A DNA stretch of 64,000 nt, taken from Mimachlamys varia (lineage: Eukaryota > Mollusca > Bivalvia > Pectinida > Pectinidae). The stretch lies in contig OX392538.1 of the NCBI GenBank assembly GCA_947623455.1, positions 4,278,001 through 4,342,000 of the forward strand, read 5' to 3'. The stretch's first letter is position 1; the number at the start of each line of letters is the position of its first letter. The notes under the pieces were generated by a model. That model did not search any database and was not told where the DNA came from. It was given only the letters and a program-made list of their open reading frames with translations. This document shows positions 1-12,790 of this stretch, in pieces. Both the position numbers and the translations under genes were made by a program.

Positions 1-190
1 GTGATTTTGTATTTTATATATTGGTGATTTCCTATTTGTGATATTTTAAATTTCGTATTTGAGATATTGTTGATTTTGTATTTGTGATATTGGGATTGTT
101 TGTAATATGAATGATTCCTTTTATGCAATGTTGGTAATTTCTTATTTGCAATATTTTGTTTTGGTAATTGTTTGTTTTGGCAATTGTTGG
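1..190. repeat. Degenerate T-rich tandem repeat
   Basis: Loosely repeated phrases of the type 'ttggtgatttcctatttgtg' and 'atattttg' recur about every 30 to 40 bases with heavy divergence. It looks like an old minisatellite cut by the window edge. No coding potential is visible. Confidence 0.4.
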
Positions 191-817
191 TAAACTTTTT
201 CTATAATGTTAAATTTATTGTTTATTACCTTGGTACTTTCCTGTTTTTAAGATTAGTAACTCCTGGTAATATTAGAAATTTGCAGTTTAATTCAGTTAAA
301 TTTTAGAAATTGCGAATTATTCAAATGACATTTTAGTGACAAGTTTAAAATAAGTGTTAAGATGTTTTGCCTTTTCTCCCTCCTCCAGGAATATTTACTG
401 CAGAGAATTAGTTTCCAAAAGCGAACAATAACGTCCATCATTTTCACGATGCTGTCCCTCTGGGCTGTTTAAGAGTTAGCGAGACCTATCCTTTGGAATT
501 TCCCCCATAACCATCTCGCGTGATCTGAACAGGAAATAGTTGTGGTTTTACCACATTAGGGGCCCAGACTCCCATATCGGATGATGTTATGACGTTATCA
601 CAGAAAGTCCTTCCACATGTATTTTTATACCTCTAAGCATGATCACTCAGTGTCATTCTGTTTCAGCATCAAACCAAAAATTGGAATTGTCCACATTTTT
701 CAGTCATAAATCAATATACCTAACTTGATGGGGGTCTGACATTCAAGTACTCAATTTATCAATGAAAACTCGTACAATACAGTCCTTTGTCAATTTCCAA
801 GACCTTTCTTCCTCGTG
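191..817. other. Intergenic or intronic sequence, nothing recognised
   Basis: AT-rich unique sequence. I see no exon with both splice signals, no RNA gene and no repeat copy here apart from the hairpin that follows. Confidence 0.5.
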
Positions 818-881
818 CTCGCAAGTGGAGAACATTTTTTCCATTTCTTATTAAATGGAAAAAATGTTCTCCACTTGCGAG
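818..881. repeat. Perfect 29-bp inverted repeat (hairpin)
   Basis: Arms at 818-846 and 853-881 are exact reverse complements, separated by the 6-base loop 'cttatt'. The arm begins 'ctcgcaagtggagaac'. No longer terminal repeats or target duplications are evident. It could be the relic of a short foldback element or a recent inverted duplication. Confidence 0.9.
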
Positions 882-1430
882 ACAGGGGGATAACATAAGG
901 TTCAGTATAATTATGGAGAAAGTTAAATTTTGTTTGTTGTGTTTTTATAATATAGCCAAAAATCTCCTTATAGTTGTTGTGTTAATTAGGAAGGCTACCT
1001 TATAGTTTGTGAGACTGATGATGTCAGCGAAATATCAAATATTATCTTATTCTTACAAATGAATCTTGAATTTCACAACTTCTTCAATTTGCCTGAAATG
1101 CGTATTTTATCATAAGCTTAGCCTATCCAGATATATCTCCGTGAAGGGTTATTATAAAGTAGACTGGGCCATTTTATCACTATTTTGATTTAATTCAATT
1201 TCTAATTTTTATGATGGTGCAACTTCTTTTTTTTTCGCTGCTGATCTCAACATAAAGCTGAGCTTATCCTCCGTAATCTCTCAACACAGTGAAATCTACA
1301 TGATCCATATTCCTGCTTTACGACGATGGTATTCCGTCCTAACCAGATACTCTTCGTTAAACCAACAGTTTACGTACACTTGGATAAACTGATTAGCTGA
1401 TGTCAATTACAAAGGATTTACTCCCCAGAC
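882..1430. other. Unique AT-rich sequence, nothing recognised
   Basis: No open frame with splice signals, no tandem structure and no repeat copy recognised. Confidence 0.45.
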
Positions 1431-1598
1431 ATTTAAATCCTAATTTCCTCACAAAACAGTATAGATAAAAGATTTCTATAGCCAACAAAATCACCAAGAT
1501 AAGTAGACAGGATCCCATATAAAAACAGATCTTCTAACAAACAATCTCCAAACAACACTTTTTTCGTCATTTAGAACATTTTCACAGAATCATGAACA
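1431..1598 (+). repeat. Block A, 168-bp direct repeat (first copy)
   Basis: This block recurs at 2699-2866 at a spacing of 1268 bp, with almost no differences by eye. Together the two copies bracket block B, giving the order A-B-A'. The ends have no TG/CA terminal dinucleotides or primer-binding-site-like sequence, so a partial tandem duplication fits better than an LTR pair. Confidence 0.85.
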
Positions 1599-1603
1599 TA
1601 CTG

Positions 1604-2700
1604 AACGACTATTGACACAAAAAATTCCCAATTACTGGCAAATACTTAACAACTATTGACACAAAAAATTCTCCATTACTGGCAAATACTTAAAGACTAT
1701 TGACACAAAAATTCCCAATTACTGGCAAATTTAACTTTTCAACTATTAACACAAAAAAATCCTAATTACTGGCAAATACTTAACGACTATTGACACAAAA
1801 AATCCAAAATCAGCTGCAATATTTCTAACTATTGACAAAATTTCATATTTGTTGACATTAAAAATCTTTTACTTTCAAATACTTCAAAACCATTGAAGCT
1901 ATAAATATCTCCAATCACTAGCAAATCTTTTATCACCAGCAGACACTTCTAATACCCTTCAGGCCCCGGTTTTATAACATTCTTTAACTTACCCTTCAGG
2001 CCCCGTTTTTATAACATTCTTTAACTTAAAGAAATTTCTTAACATGAAAAGCTTCTAAGAAAAAATTGCAAAAGTTATTGAAAGAATCGTACTTCAGATT
2101 TTCCCCATCACATCTGTAATGCTTTCCTACGGAGATTTGAATTTAAGAAATTTCTTCAAGTTAAGGTATGTGAAACTGGGGCCTGACCACTGACAAATTA
2201 CACTGATATTAAGTGGATAAATTTCACTGGTGGTGGGTTACTGGTTTTCCTTCATCTATCAATTATTGGTTCTTAAAAACCGATTGATTAGCAATTATAA
2301 TTGACTTTTTATGCTAGGCAAATCTGTTTCTTTAAGAAAAGTTAATGATATTCAGCCCCTTCTTGCTGTCTTGTTCAAATATTCTTCATCTTAAAAACCA
2401 AAGTGACACAGCATTACTTGAATTATTCACAGCACAAAAATGGAAAACATTTCTTCATAAAACCGTCACACGTTACATGTTCAGCATATCTAACATTCAT
2501 TTCCAAATATTCAACAACGTAAGATTATTAAGTTCATAACATGACTTGCAAAAAACCCATGTGAAAAAAGTTTATATAGATTATCGATTGATAATTAAAA
2601 ATCATCAAGGGATATCAAAAGCATTTCTGACTAATAATCGACCAACTAATCAACTAGCAGAAAAAAAGAAAACAAGTATTGATGTAAAGAGTCATGGAAT
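1604..2700 (+). repeat. Block B, 1.1-kb segmental duplication (copy 1)
   Basis: Nearly identical to 5012-6110 at an offset of 3408 to 3410 bp. The block contains five tandem copies of a roughly 44-bp unit (ttgacacaaaaaattcccaa plus ttactggcaaatactta), then two copies of a 36-bp unit with 'cccttcaggccccg'. A 64-codon open frame at 2345-2539 is repeated exactly at 5755-5949. Its identity reflects the recent duplication and is not evidence of coding. Confidence 0.9.
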
Positions 2701-2866
2701 TTAAATCCTAATTTCCTCACAAAACAGTATAGATAAAAGATTTCTATAGCCAACAAAATCACCAAGATAAGTAGACAGGATCCCATATAAAAACAGATCT
2801 TCTAACAAACAATCTCCAAACAACACTTTTTTCGTCATTTAGAACATTTTCACAGAATCATGAACA
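2699..2866 (+). repeat. Block A', 168-bp direct repeat (second copy)
   Basis: Copy of 1431-1598. It directly follows the end of block B at the sequence 'gtcatggaat' and is followed by unrelated sequence beginning 'cttcaagatatt'. Confidence 0.85.
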
Positions 2867-3097
2867 CTTCAAGATATTAATTTTGCTGCCACTGGTTTTT
2901 AAAGTGTGATGGATTTCCAAATTACGCTTAAGTGTACCTCTTTTTAAAATAATATATTTAACAACTGGACTTGATCATAAATAAATTGTTCAATCAGACT
3001 GAAAACAAAAGTTTCCCTCTGAATAAAACTGCAAAGTTTGATTGAAATACTGGAAAATAAAATGTAAAATTCCATTTTGATTAGTGTCTTTACCAGT

Positions 3098-3800
3098 TTA
3101 CCTGTTTGACAGGTAATTCACGAGGAAATTAACAGTTCCCCTCTTTGACAGATAATTCACAAGTAAATTAACAGTTCCCCTGTTTGACAGGTAATTCACG
3201 ATGAAATTAACAGTTCTCCTCTTTGACAGGTAATTCACAAGGAAATTAACAGTTCCCCTCTTTGACAGATAATTCACGAGGAAATTAACAGTTCCCCTCT
3301 TTGACAGGTAATTCACGATGAAATTAACAGTTCTCCTCTTTGACAGGTAATTCACAAGGAAATTAACAGTTCCCCTGTTTGACAGGTAATTCACAAGGAA
3401 ATTAACAGTTTCCCTGTTTGACAGGTAATTCATGATGAAATTAACAGTTCCCCTGTTTGACAGGTAATTCACGATGAAATTAACAGTTTCCCTGTTTGAC
3501 AGGTAATTCACGAGGAAATTAACAGTTTCCCTGTTTGACAGATAATTCACGAGGAAATTAACAGTTTCCCTGTTTGACAGATAATTCACAAGTAAATTAA
3601 CAGTTCCCCTCTTTGACAGGTAATTCAAGAGGAAATTAACAGTTCCCCTCTTTGACAGATAATTCACGAGGAAATTAATATAACAGTTCCCCTCTTTGAC
3701 AGATAATTCACGAGGAAATTAATATAACAGTTCCCCTCTTTGACAGGTAATTCACGAGGAAATTAACAGTTTCCCTGTTTGATAGATAATTCGAGAGGAA
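3098..3800. repeat. 39-bp minisatellite, about 18 copies
   Basis: The unit is built on 'ctttgacaggtaattcacga' plus 'ggaaattaacagttcccct'. The period is a multiple of three and the unit has no stop in one minus frame, so a 189-codon repeat frame appears mechanically. Each plus-strand unit carries CAG|GTAATT, which resembles a 5' splice site. No neighbouring exon supports using it. Confidence 0.95.
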
Positions 3801-5011
3801 ATGAAGTTGGTGAAGAAATAATATGCCGCTCATTTTTAAAAAAAAATATCACTGACATTTACCCATAGAGATGGCTATTCTAACCATCAGTGGAGGCTAA
3901 GAAATAGCACGATAAACATTAATATTCTAAAATTTGGGTCAAATAATTATGTCTGTTAAGAGCAATGTATGACCCGCAGAGATCTATTTACGCGAGTGGG
4001 GTCTATGATAACCCCAGAAGGGATTATTTTCTCTGCAAGGTGGCAGTACATGATGGCATTCACAGTATTATAACATCATTGTATCATGGTTGAGGCACTT
4101 GATCTATAAAATTTGGTGTATGATTGCAACTACAAAACACTGCCGTCACTCTAGTGTCACCACAGTCTATAGACAGGTCTCTATACATAAAGAACGGTAA
4201 CATTCAACAAATGCTGAGCTTTTTATTGCTGTAAAATAGGAAACTTGTCAAGCTTCCTATCAAAGCCAGAGGGTGTCATCCAATCAAACACAATTATATG
4301 ACCTGTCCGTTAGCCCCCTAGGGTCGTATACCAAAACAGAAACTATCCTGGTGAGATAGGGACCAAGTTAACATTTTATGGCATTTTTTCAGCAATATAC
4401 AAAACAGTTTCACAGAAAAAGCCTCTTTGGCTGCCAAATCACTAGAATTTCCTTTTATTTCATCAGCGTATTTAAAGACCACTGAAATGTTCCCATCTTG
4501 TGTCTAGTTATTTTAGGATAAATCAATACCACCATTTTTTGTTATCAAATCAGTATTTTTTTTCTTCTAAAAATTCTCCTATCATTGTAAATTGACAATG
4601 TAATTTCTTGTATGATAATCTGTGTGATAAAGGTGGTGAGCGACCTGCTGATTGTGACTTACGATTTCTGATCAAGTTTGAGGTTTGACATGTGATTACC
4701 CTGGAACTGCTGTATAAATCAGTGAGCTGCTATTCACACCCCTGTCACCGCTCACACAACATTCCCCTGATAGCGCTTAAAATAAATAATTTAGTGTTGT
4801 CCATAACTTAGAGGCCAGCAACAGATCTAGAATATTACTCCAGAGAAAACTCACTTAACCATGCAGTCACACAAAAATCTCAAATTACTCGCAAATACTT
4901 TACGCCAATTACTTGCAAATACTTTACAAGTGTTGACACAATAATCTTTAATTACTGGCAAATACTTAACGACTATTGACACAAAAAATTCCCAATTACT
5001 GGCAAATACTT
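3801..5011. other. Unique sequence, then start of the duplicated tract
   Basis: 3801-4850 shows no exon, RNA gene or repeat that I can recognise. From about 4860 the 'ttactggcaaatactta' units that lead into block B copy 2 begin. Confidence 0.45.
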
Positions 5012-6110
5012 AACGACTATTGACACAAAAAATTCCCAATTACTGGCAAATACTTAACAACTATTGACACAAAAAATTCTCCATTACTGGCAAATACTTA
5101 AAGACTATTGACACAAAAATTCCGAATTACTGGCAAATTTAACTTTTCAACTATTAACACAAAAAAATCCTAATTACTGGCAAATACTTAACGACTATTG
5201 ACACAAAAAATCCAAAATCAGCTGCAATATTTCTAACTATTGACAAAATTTCATATTTGTTGACATTAAAAATCTTTTACTATCAAATACTTCAAAACCA
5301 TTGAAGCTATAAATATCTCCAATCACTAAGCAAATCTTTTATCACCAGCAGACACTTCTAATACCCTTCAGGCCCCGGTTTTATAACATTCTTTAACTTA
5401 CCCTTCAGGCCCCGGTTTTATAACATTCTTTAACTTAAAGAAATTTCTTAACATGAAAAGCTTCTAAGAAAAAATTGCAAAAGTTATTGAAAGAATCGTA
5501 CTTCAGATTTTCCCCATCACATCTGTAATGCTTTCCTACGGAGATTTGAATTTAAGAAATTTCTTCAAGTTAAGGTATGTGAAACTGGGGCCTGACCACT
5601 GACAAATTACTCCTGATATTAAGTGGATAAATTTCACTGGTGGTGGGTTCCTGGTTTTCATTCATCTATCAATTATTGGTTCTTAAAAACCGATTGATTA
5701 GCAATTATAATTGACTTTTTATGCTAGGCAAATCTGTTTCTTTAAGAAAAGTTAATGATATTCAGCCCCTTCTTGCTGTCTTGTTCAAATATTCTTCATC
5801 TTAAAAACCAAAGTGACACAGCATTACTTGAATTATTCACAGCACAAAAATGGAAAACATTTCTTCATAAAACCGTCACACGTTACATGTTCAGCATATC
5901 TAACATTCATTTCCAAATATTCAACAACGTAAGATTATTAAGTTCATAACATGACTTGCAAAAAACCCACGTGAAAAAAGTTTATATAGATTATCGATTG
6001 ATAATTAAAAATCATCAAGGGATATCAAAAGCATTTCTGACTAATAATCGACCAACTAATCAACTAGCAGAAAAAAAGAAAACAAGTATTGATGTAAAGA
6101 GTCATGGAAT
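5012..6110 (+). repeat. Block B, 1.1-kb segmental duplication (copy 2)
   Basis: Partner of 1604-2700. Here the sequence continues past the shared end ('gtcatggaat') into 'aacttcaaac', so this copy is probably the source or the less rearranged one. Confidence 0.9.
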
Positions 6111-7594
6111 AACTTCAAACCACAAGAAGTTAAACAATAAAATCCTAAACCACACTCAAGTTCTTTACAATTATTGATCACTAAAAACCTGATATTATAA
6201 CTGGTAGTTATATATAGTTGATACTCACACTAAAAACTTTCAATATTATACTAACTAAAGAGCTATTGATATTTCTGTTAAAAAGGTCACGTCACTTGCA
6301 AAAACTTCTACCAATACTAAAAGCTAGAAATATTGATTCTATTATGTACCTCATCAAATCACTGGCAAATACCCTTGTTATAGCTAAAACTTTTGACATG
6401 AAAAATTCCAAATATTTAGCTATTAGACTGTAATAATTGATACTAAAAATTCAAATCAAAGTCAAATACATGTACTATTTTTTACTAAAAATCCTAAATC
6501 AAACATTTTATACTTGTGAAAATGAAACAAACCGTAATTTCCTGCATATTACCCGCATCAGGCTATAGCCCGCGGGAAGCAAAAACTCAAAACACACCCC
6601 AAAAAATAAAGTATTGATATTAGAAAAACTAAACTTATTAGAATAAATATCCATTGATATTCTGTTGCTCCAAAACCCAAACATTACTGCAAAATATTTT
6701 ATTACTGAAAACTATATCTTAACTTTAATCTTTAAGGAGAATTTCCTGTTCTAACAGAAGCTTTATCATCTGTGTAATAATTTGTCAAGTTTTCGAGATG
6801 AAAGCAACCTTCAGGCAAATGATTATGTTGATCAGGTAAAAATTATACGACCGATGACATCACTTTGTTTACAGAGTGGCAGGATTATATCGAGTGGAAC
6901 GTCACTTATGGGCAACAACACTCAAATATTACAAAGTTAGCCTCATAGTTTGTAAGGAATATCTGCATATTCTGCTTCGAGGGTCAAAGCAATTGCGTTT
7001 GCAGGAAAAATTGCATTCTTGAAGGAATGCAACAGACAAGACATTTCTACTCTGTGCATGCATTTATTACTAGTTTAATATTTTAAGGACATAAACAAGA
7101 ATCAGAACCAACAACAGCTCCATTGTTATGGAAGTACATACCAATTATAGGTTTGCTGACAAACATTTCCAGCAATAAATGATTTTGATAAATATGATTT
7201 GATGTAATATGTGTTTAAACACGTTGGCAATTTGCACATTTTTGTCCGTAAATGCAAAATAATATTTTACCTAATTTTGCATACACTATTGATACATTGT
7301 AACCTTGCAACATAATATGTAGTTAAGCCCCCCCCCCCCCCATCCGTACAATCTTTAATCAAACATTATCATATTTACAACTTACAGCTTTTAGCAAACC
7401 CTTTTCTGGAAACTTACAGGAAGCACAAGGCCGAAACTTAAACATTGAACCAAAAAAAGCGTGTTAGGTTTGCCTTTGCAGGCTCTAAATTTGATTGGAT
7501 TTTTTTTCAGATGCTTTGAAAAGGAGACCAAGCTTGGTAATTTATGAAACCTGAACATTGATCATTTTAACATTGGTATTTGACCTTGACTTAC
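6111..7594. other. Unique AT-rich sequence with a poly-C tract
   Basis: No exon or RNA gene recognised. A C14 run lies at 7328-7341. The right end is the intron flank of the minus-strand exon at 7595. Confidence 0.45.
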
Positions 7595-8182
7595 CTGAAG
7601 CTGCTCGCAGTTAGTATTGGCGGCACTGTCTCCATATCCTGTCCATGCCGTGGTGCCTGGGTAGGGGTTTATGGGGCCGCACGGCACCACACACGGTACC
7701 TTGGCCAAACCTTTGACATATTGGCTTCCATGGGTGAATGTTTTGTAGAAATCCTGGTTTGATGTAATCCCGGGGGTGGTGAGCTGGGCGTGGCTGGGGG
7801 GTGGGGGTGCGAGGTGTGCGCTAGTGTGTCCATGCCCCGTGGAGCATGCCTGGGTGGGGTGTCGTGTGCGCGGTGCTGTACTGGCCTGGCTGCTACAGAG
7901 GCTGGCAGGATGAGTCATGGACAACACTGCCAGCTCTGCCACAGATGAAGGAGATGATTCGGTGGCGGCGGTTTGTGATGATTCATCGCCAGCAGCCGTA
8001 CCACTGTAGTGCTGGAGAGCAGTGGTTGCATCATCACCATTAGCATGGTCTCTTGTGTCACTGTGTCCCCTCCCCTCGGGCCTGGCCTCTCCACCCCCGG
8101 GCGCCGAGTTCTCCTTGTAGTCGTCCACAAAGGTATCATTGGCGGACAGCGGCTGGAACAATGACTTCTTACTCACCTTCTC
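7595..8182 (-). CDS. Internal exon of an unrecognised protein (196 codons)
   Basis: On the minus strand a tract ending 'ttgtcattacag' precedes 588 open bases that end at AG|GTAAGTC, a strong donor. Both borders are phase 0, so 196 codons are encoded. The product begins EKVSKKSLFQPLSANDTF. It then has a long Ser/Ala/Pro/His-rich, probably disordered middle (about residues 28-140). It ends with a more ordered, aromatic and Cys-containing stretch (FYKTFTHGSQYVKGL, then CVVPCGPINPYPG). Base composition is much richer in G+C than the surroundings, as expected for coding DNA. I do not recognise the family. A cytoplasmic tail or scaffold region would fit the composition but is a guess. An AAG|GTGAGT lies six bases after the acceptor, so a six-base microexon is a formal alternative. 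Confidence 0.6.
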
Positions 8183-9215
8183 CTGTAATGACAACAGTTG
8201 ATTATTACACACCTATAGTAATTAGACACCGAGGCAGATCAGCAGCTATACAACAACACATACTGGCGATAACTCTGGAGCGAGATATAGCCACATAGAT
8301 AACCATTATAACTGTCAGTGATAACAATTACAGGGGTAGCCGTATCTTCATTTACCTAATTAAAAAAAAAATCATCAAAATATTGTAATTTCCTTATGTC
8401 ATATATAACTGACCTTTTTAAAGGGGGACAATCATAAATAGTTGTATTGCGTTATAAAAAAAAATAGGACAATGCAAAAATATTGAAGAGACAACTAGAG
8501 CAATAAAAAAACAATTTCTTTAAAAGTGAAATAGAACAATAGAATCTATCGCCCTGTGTCACTTTGTAAATCTCTACTAAACAGGACTTTTATGTACAGA
8601 TTGACACTTAAATTTTTCCCTGACAGCTGAAATTTTGGGGTCACTATCTCACGGAGATATAGCGTATTCCATCCCATACTGTTACTCAGTGAGTTGTACT
8701 TTATTTAGAAGTGGATATAAAAATATCAAACCAGTTTTTCTCAAAATGCTATTGAGCAAATTTTGCCATTTTGGGAACACCATCAAGCAAATAGCTAAAA
8801 TGGATTTATATTTCTCATAAGAGTTAGGTCTCTGTATTGTTAATGGTTTAATTTAAAGTTAAGGAATTATAACACATCATTGTTTTGATATATTGCTTCA
8901 CGAAATGAAAGAACATTGTGCAAATATATGATATCAATGCAAATTTCAACTATTTGCACATCCAATACACACAATCATAATCTAATACATGCTGCATCCA
9001 ATTCCTATCCTATTAGTTGTGCAAATATTTAGACATAAAACGGGTCCACAAATATCAAATAATTGACATTAATTGGTCTATGTTTGACCAATTTTCACCT
9101 TTTCTAGAACTTTGAGGTATTTTTGAGTGTCATCTTTTTGTTATTTTTTTTTAAGAATCATTTTTTTCCCTTCACCCCATGTGGTACACTGTAAAATATG
9201 TCAACTTAGATGTTT
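8183..9215. other. Probable intronic sequence, nothing recognised
   Basis: AT-rich. I see no second exon with paired splice sites, no tandem array and no RNA gene. Confidence 0.45.
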
Positions 9216-9218
9216 TAG

Positions 9219-9237
9219 AGCTTCTGATGATGATGAT

Positions 9238-9268
<31 letters not shown>

Positions 9269-9292
9269 AGGAGGAGGATGAGGAGGATGAAC
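9219..9292. repeat. (GAT)n/(GAG)n microsatellite
   Basis: A run of GAT triplets passes into GAG triplets with interruptions. It gives an acidic Asp/Glu frame on the plus strand within a 98-codon open frame (9127-9423). No splice or start context supports translation. Confidence 0.9.
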
Positions 9293-10732
9293 TAGGTGAC
9301 CCTACCCTTCAGCCTCAGCCACTTTTGTCCTTTTTCTGTTGGAAAATAAAACTTATCAAGGGGCAAGATTGGCATTTTCCTTCATTCTTATCCTTGGGAT
9401 TAAGGCATGTTCCAGAAAGCTGAGGTAAATTCAATCACAAGGCCATGACCGACCATGACTGGTGGGACATACCAGGTATATCTTTTTTTATTCTCTCTCT
9501 CTCTCTTTGTACTCAGTATTGGCTCATTTAACCTATCCATTGTATCAATATTTCTTTATTCTTGAGATTTTTTTTTCATTTTAATCTTAATTATTGTTGT
9601 TCTATTCATCAGCGTAAGTGTAGGAGTACATATGAACGATCCTATTTCATGTTTGAGTAATGGTGCTTAGGGACATATATTTGTTTATTTTACTGTAGCT
9701 TGTAGATAGTGTACAGTACATAAAGGGTATTAATGCTTTCACTTTCAATCAGATGGTGGTCTGGAGTTAATCGGATCACTCTGAAATCCGATGGTGCCTC
9801 TTCCCACAACCATATCTTTACTGCACACTTAAAATATGTCAAGACAGCTCCTGGCCTGCCATTTCATTGTTTTCAGATAAAGAATCCGACCAATACCTTG
9901 ACTGACACCTAACAAAATTACAGAAGAGCAACATATACACCAAAGTTACAGTTTATTGGGTTATTTTTGCGATGTGTTTTTTTGGCGAAAAAAACATCAA
10001 AATAGACCATTTGCAATTTCTATGTTTTAGGAAATGAAAAATAAACATAAAATGTTTAAATAAACTTTCAGATCTTTCCTAAAACAACCAAAGGAACTCG
10101 CTGTTCTTTGTGTAGGGTGCATTATATTACAGGTTTATGACCTTGCGGTTTTCGACTCATTGGAATCATCGTTATGTCAGCAATCCGGTAAGCATCAGAA
10201 TCTTTATAATATACATTGTACAGTCAATATAATTAATGTAACTGTTTGCAAATTTTACAATTTTTAATTTTGGTCAAAGGGTTGCTAAATTTGCAAAATT
10301 TACACACACACACACACACACATAAAATATATCCAATATACAGTAGTTTTATACTGCCTCCAAATCTTTGCCACTTTTATCTTGTGTAGACGAGAACACT
10401 GCAGGTAAAAGATCACTGGTATAACTAACTGAATATTGGATCTCAAAAAATGGCAAAGGATGGGACCCACAAACTGATGGTGTCTCTCTGAAAACTATTC
10501 ACTAAATGATTAAACTTTAAAACATGAAAAGTATAATATTGCCTTTAAAAGTGAAATAAAATAATTAGGAAAATGAAAGAGGATGCCAGTATGGAATGTT
10601 AATGAGGGTTAAATTAACAAGCATGTGAAAGGACTCCAATTAAAGGAACGTATCAATTTGTGTATAATGAATTGTGAAGTGTGGTGGGAAGGAGCAGCAG
10701 CCAACAGCACCATCACGAACAGCGGCACTCAC
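9293..10732. other. Unique sequence with a (CA)n tract
   Basis: A (CA)11 microsatellite lies at about 10302-10322. No supported exon until the weak candidate ending at 10733. Confidence 0.45.
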
Positions 10733-10811
10733 ATCAACAATATTCACACCAGCCGCATCAGCTAGAAATAATAGTGTTTTTTTTTTGCTGGGAATTACTC
10801 GATATCCCGAT
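10733..10811 (-). CDS. Possible 79-bp exon next to the 50-bp array
   Basis: Minus strand: 'cacctcaacag' precedes 79 bases that end at GAT|GTGAGTGCC, a strong donor. Only one frame is open, entering with one base and leaving in phase 0. It reads SGYRVIPSKKKTLLFLADAA then GVNIVD. A run of ten A residues encodes the lysines. The acceptor is the terminal copy of the acceptor-like border found in the adjacent 50-bp minisatellite. No homology is recognised and the exon could be accidental. Confidence 0.22.
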
Positions 10812-12790
10812 CTGTTGAGGTGAATATTTTGTTAGTTTCCTTTGTAATGATCATCAGTGATCTGTTGAGGTGAATATTTTGTAGTTTCCTTTGTAATGAT
10901 CATCAGCGGTCTGTTGAGGTGTATATTTTGTTGTTTCCTTTGTAATGATCATCAGTGATCTGTTGAGGTGTATATTTTGTTATTTTCCTTTGTAATGATC
11001 ATCAGTGATCTGTTGAGGTGAATATTTTGTTGTTTCCTTTGTAATGATCATCAGTGATCTGTTGAGGTGTATATTTTGTTATTTTCCTTTGTAATGATCA
11101 TCAGCGGTCTGTTGAGGTGTATATTTTGTTATTTTCCTTTGTAATGATCATCAGTGATTTGTTGAGGTGAATATTTTGTTATTTTCCTTTGTAATGATCA
11201 ACAGTGATCTGTTGAGGTGAATATTTTGTTATTTTCCTTTGTAATGATCATCAGTGATCTGTTGAGGTGAATATTTTGTTAGTTTCCTTTGTAATGATCA
11301 TCAGCGGTCTGTTGAGGTGAATATTTTGTTATTTTCCTTTGTAATGATCAACAGTGATTTGTTGAGGTGAATATTTTGTTATTTTCCTTTGTAATGATCA
11401 ACAGTGATTTGTTGAGGTGAATATTTTGTTATTTTCCTTTGTAATGATCAACAGTGATTTGTTGAGGTGAATATTTTGTTATTTTCCTTTGTAATGATCA
11501 TCAGCGGTCTGTTGAGGTGTATATTTTGTTATTTTCCTTTGTAATGATCATCAGCGGTCTGTTGAGGTGAATATTTTGTTATTTTCCTTTGTAATGATCA
11601 TCAGCGGTCTGTTGAGGTGTATATTTTGTTATTTTCCTTTGTAATGATCATCAGCGGTCTGTTGAGGTGTATATTTTGTTGTTTCCTTTGTAATGATCAT
11701 CAGCGGTCTGTTGAGGTGTATATTTTGTTGTTTCCTTTGTAATGATCATCAGCGGTCTGTTGAGGTGAATATTTTGTTGTTTCCTTTGTAATGATCATCA
11801 GCGATCTGTTGAGGTGTATATTTTGTTATTTTCCTTTGTAATGATCATCAGCGGTCTGTTGAGGTGTATATTTTGTTGTTTCCTTTGTAATGATCATCAG
11901 CGGTCTGTTGAGGTGTATATTTTGTTGTTTCCTTTGTAATGATCATCAGCGGTCTGTTGAGGTGTATATTTTGTTGTTTCCTTTGTAATGATTATCAGTG
12001 ATCTGTTGAGATGTATATTTTGTTGTTTCCTTTGTAATGATCAACAGTGATCTGTTGAGGTGAATATTTTGTTGTTTCCTTTGTAATGATCATCAGCGGT
12101 CTGTTGAGGTGTATATTTTGTTATTTTCCTTTGTAATGATCATCAGCGGTCTGTTGAGGTGTATATTTTGTTGTTTCCTTTGTAATGATCATCAGCGGTC
12201 TGTTGAGGTGAATATTTTGTTGTTTCCTTTGTAATGATCATCAGCGGTCTGTTGAGGTGTATATTTTGTTATTTTCCTTTGTAATGATCATCAGCGGTCT
12301 GTTGAGGTGTATATTTTGTTGTTTCCTTTGTAATGATCATCAGCGGTCTGTTGAGGTGTATATTTGTTGTTTCCTTTGTAATGATCATCAGTGATTTGTT
12401 GAGATGTATATTTTGTTGTTTCCTTTGTAATGATCATCAGTGATCTGTTGAGGTGAATATTTTGTTAGTTTCCTTTGTAATGATCATCAGCGGTCTGTTG
12501 AGGTGAATATTTTGTTAGTTTCCTTTGTAATGATCATCAGTGATCTGTTGAGGTGAATATTTTGTTAGTTTCCTTTGTAATGATCATCAGCGATCTGTTG
12601 AGGTGAATATTTTGTTGTTTCCTTTGTAATGATCATCAGCGATCTGTTGAGGTGTATATTTTGTTATTTTCCTTTGTAATGATCATCAGCGGTCTGTTGA
12701 GGTGAATATTTTGTTATTTTCCTTTGTAATGATCATCAGCGGTCTGTTGTGGTGAATATTTTGTTGTTTCCTTTGTAATGATCATCAGCA
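10809..12790. repeat. 50-bp minisatellite, about 40 copies
   Basis: The unit reads 'gatctgttgaggtgaatatt' followed by 'ttgttattttcctttgtaat' and 'gatcatcagt', with 48- to 50-bp variants. Variant sites (gatctg/ggtctg, gaat/gtat, attttcc/gtttcc) are shared by runs of neighbouring units, which suggests block duplication. On the minus strand most units carry 'ttcacctcaacag', an acceptor-like border. Confidence 0.97.

Noticed and set aside
2345..5949. Two identical 64-codon frames (2345-2539 and 5755-5949)
   Set aside because: Identity is explained by the 1.1-kb segmental duplication. Nothing else supports translation.
9127..9423. 98-codon frame with an Asp/Glu run
   Set aside because: It rests on a microsatellite and lacks splice or start support.
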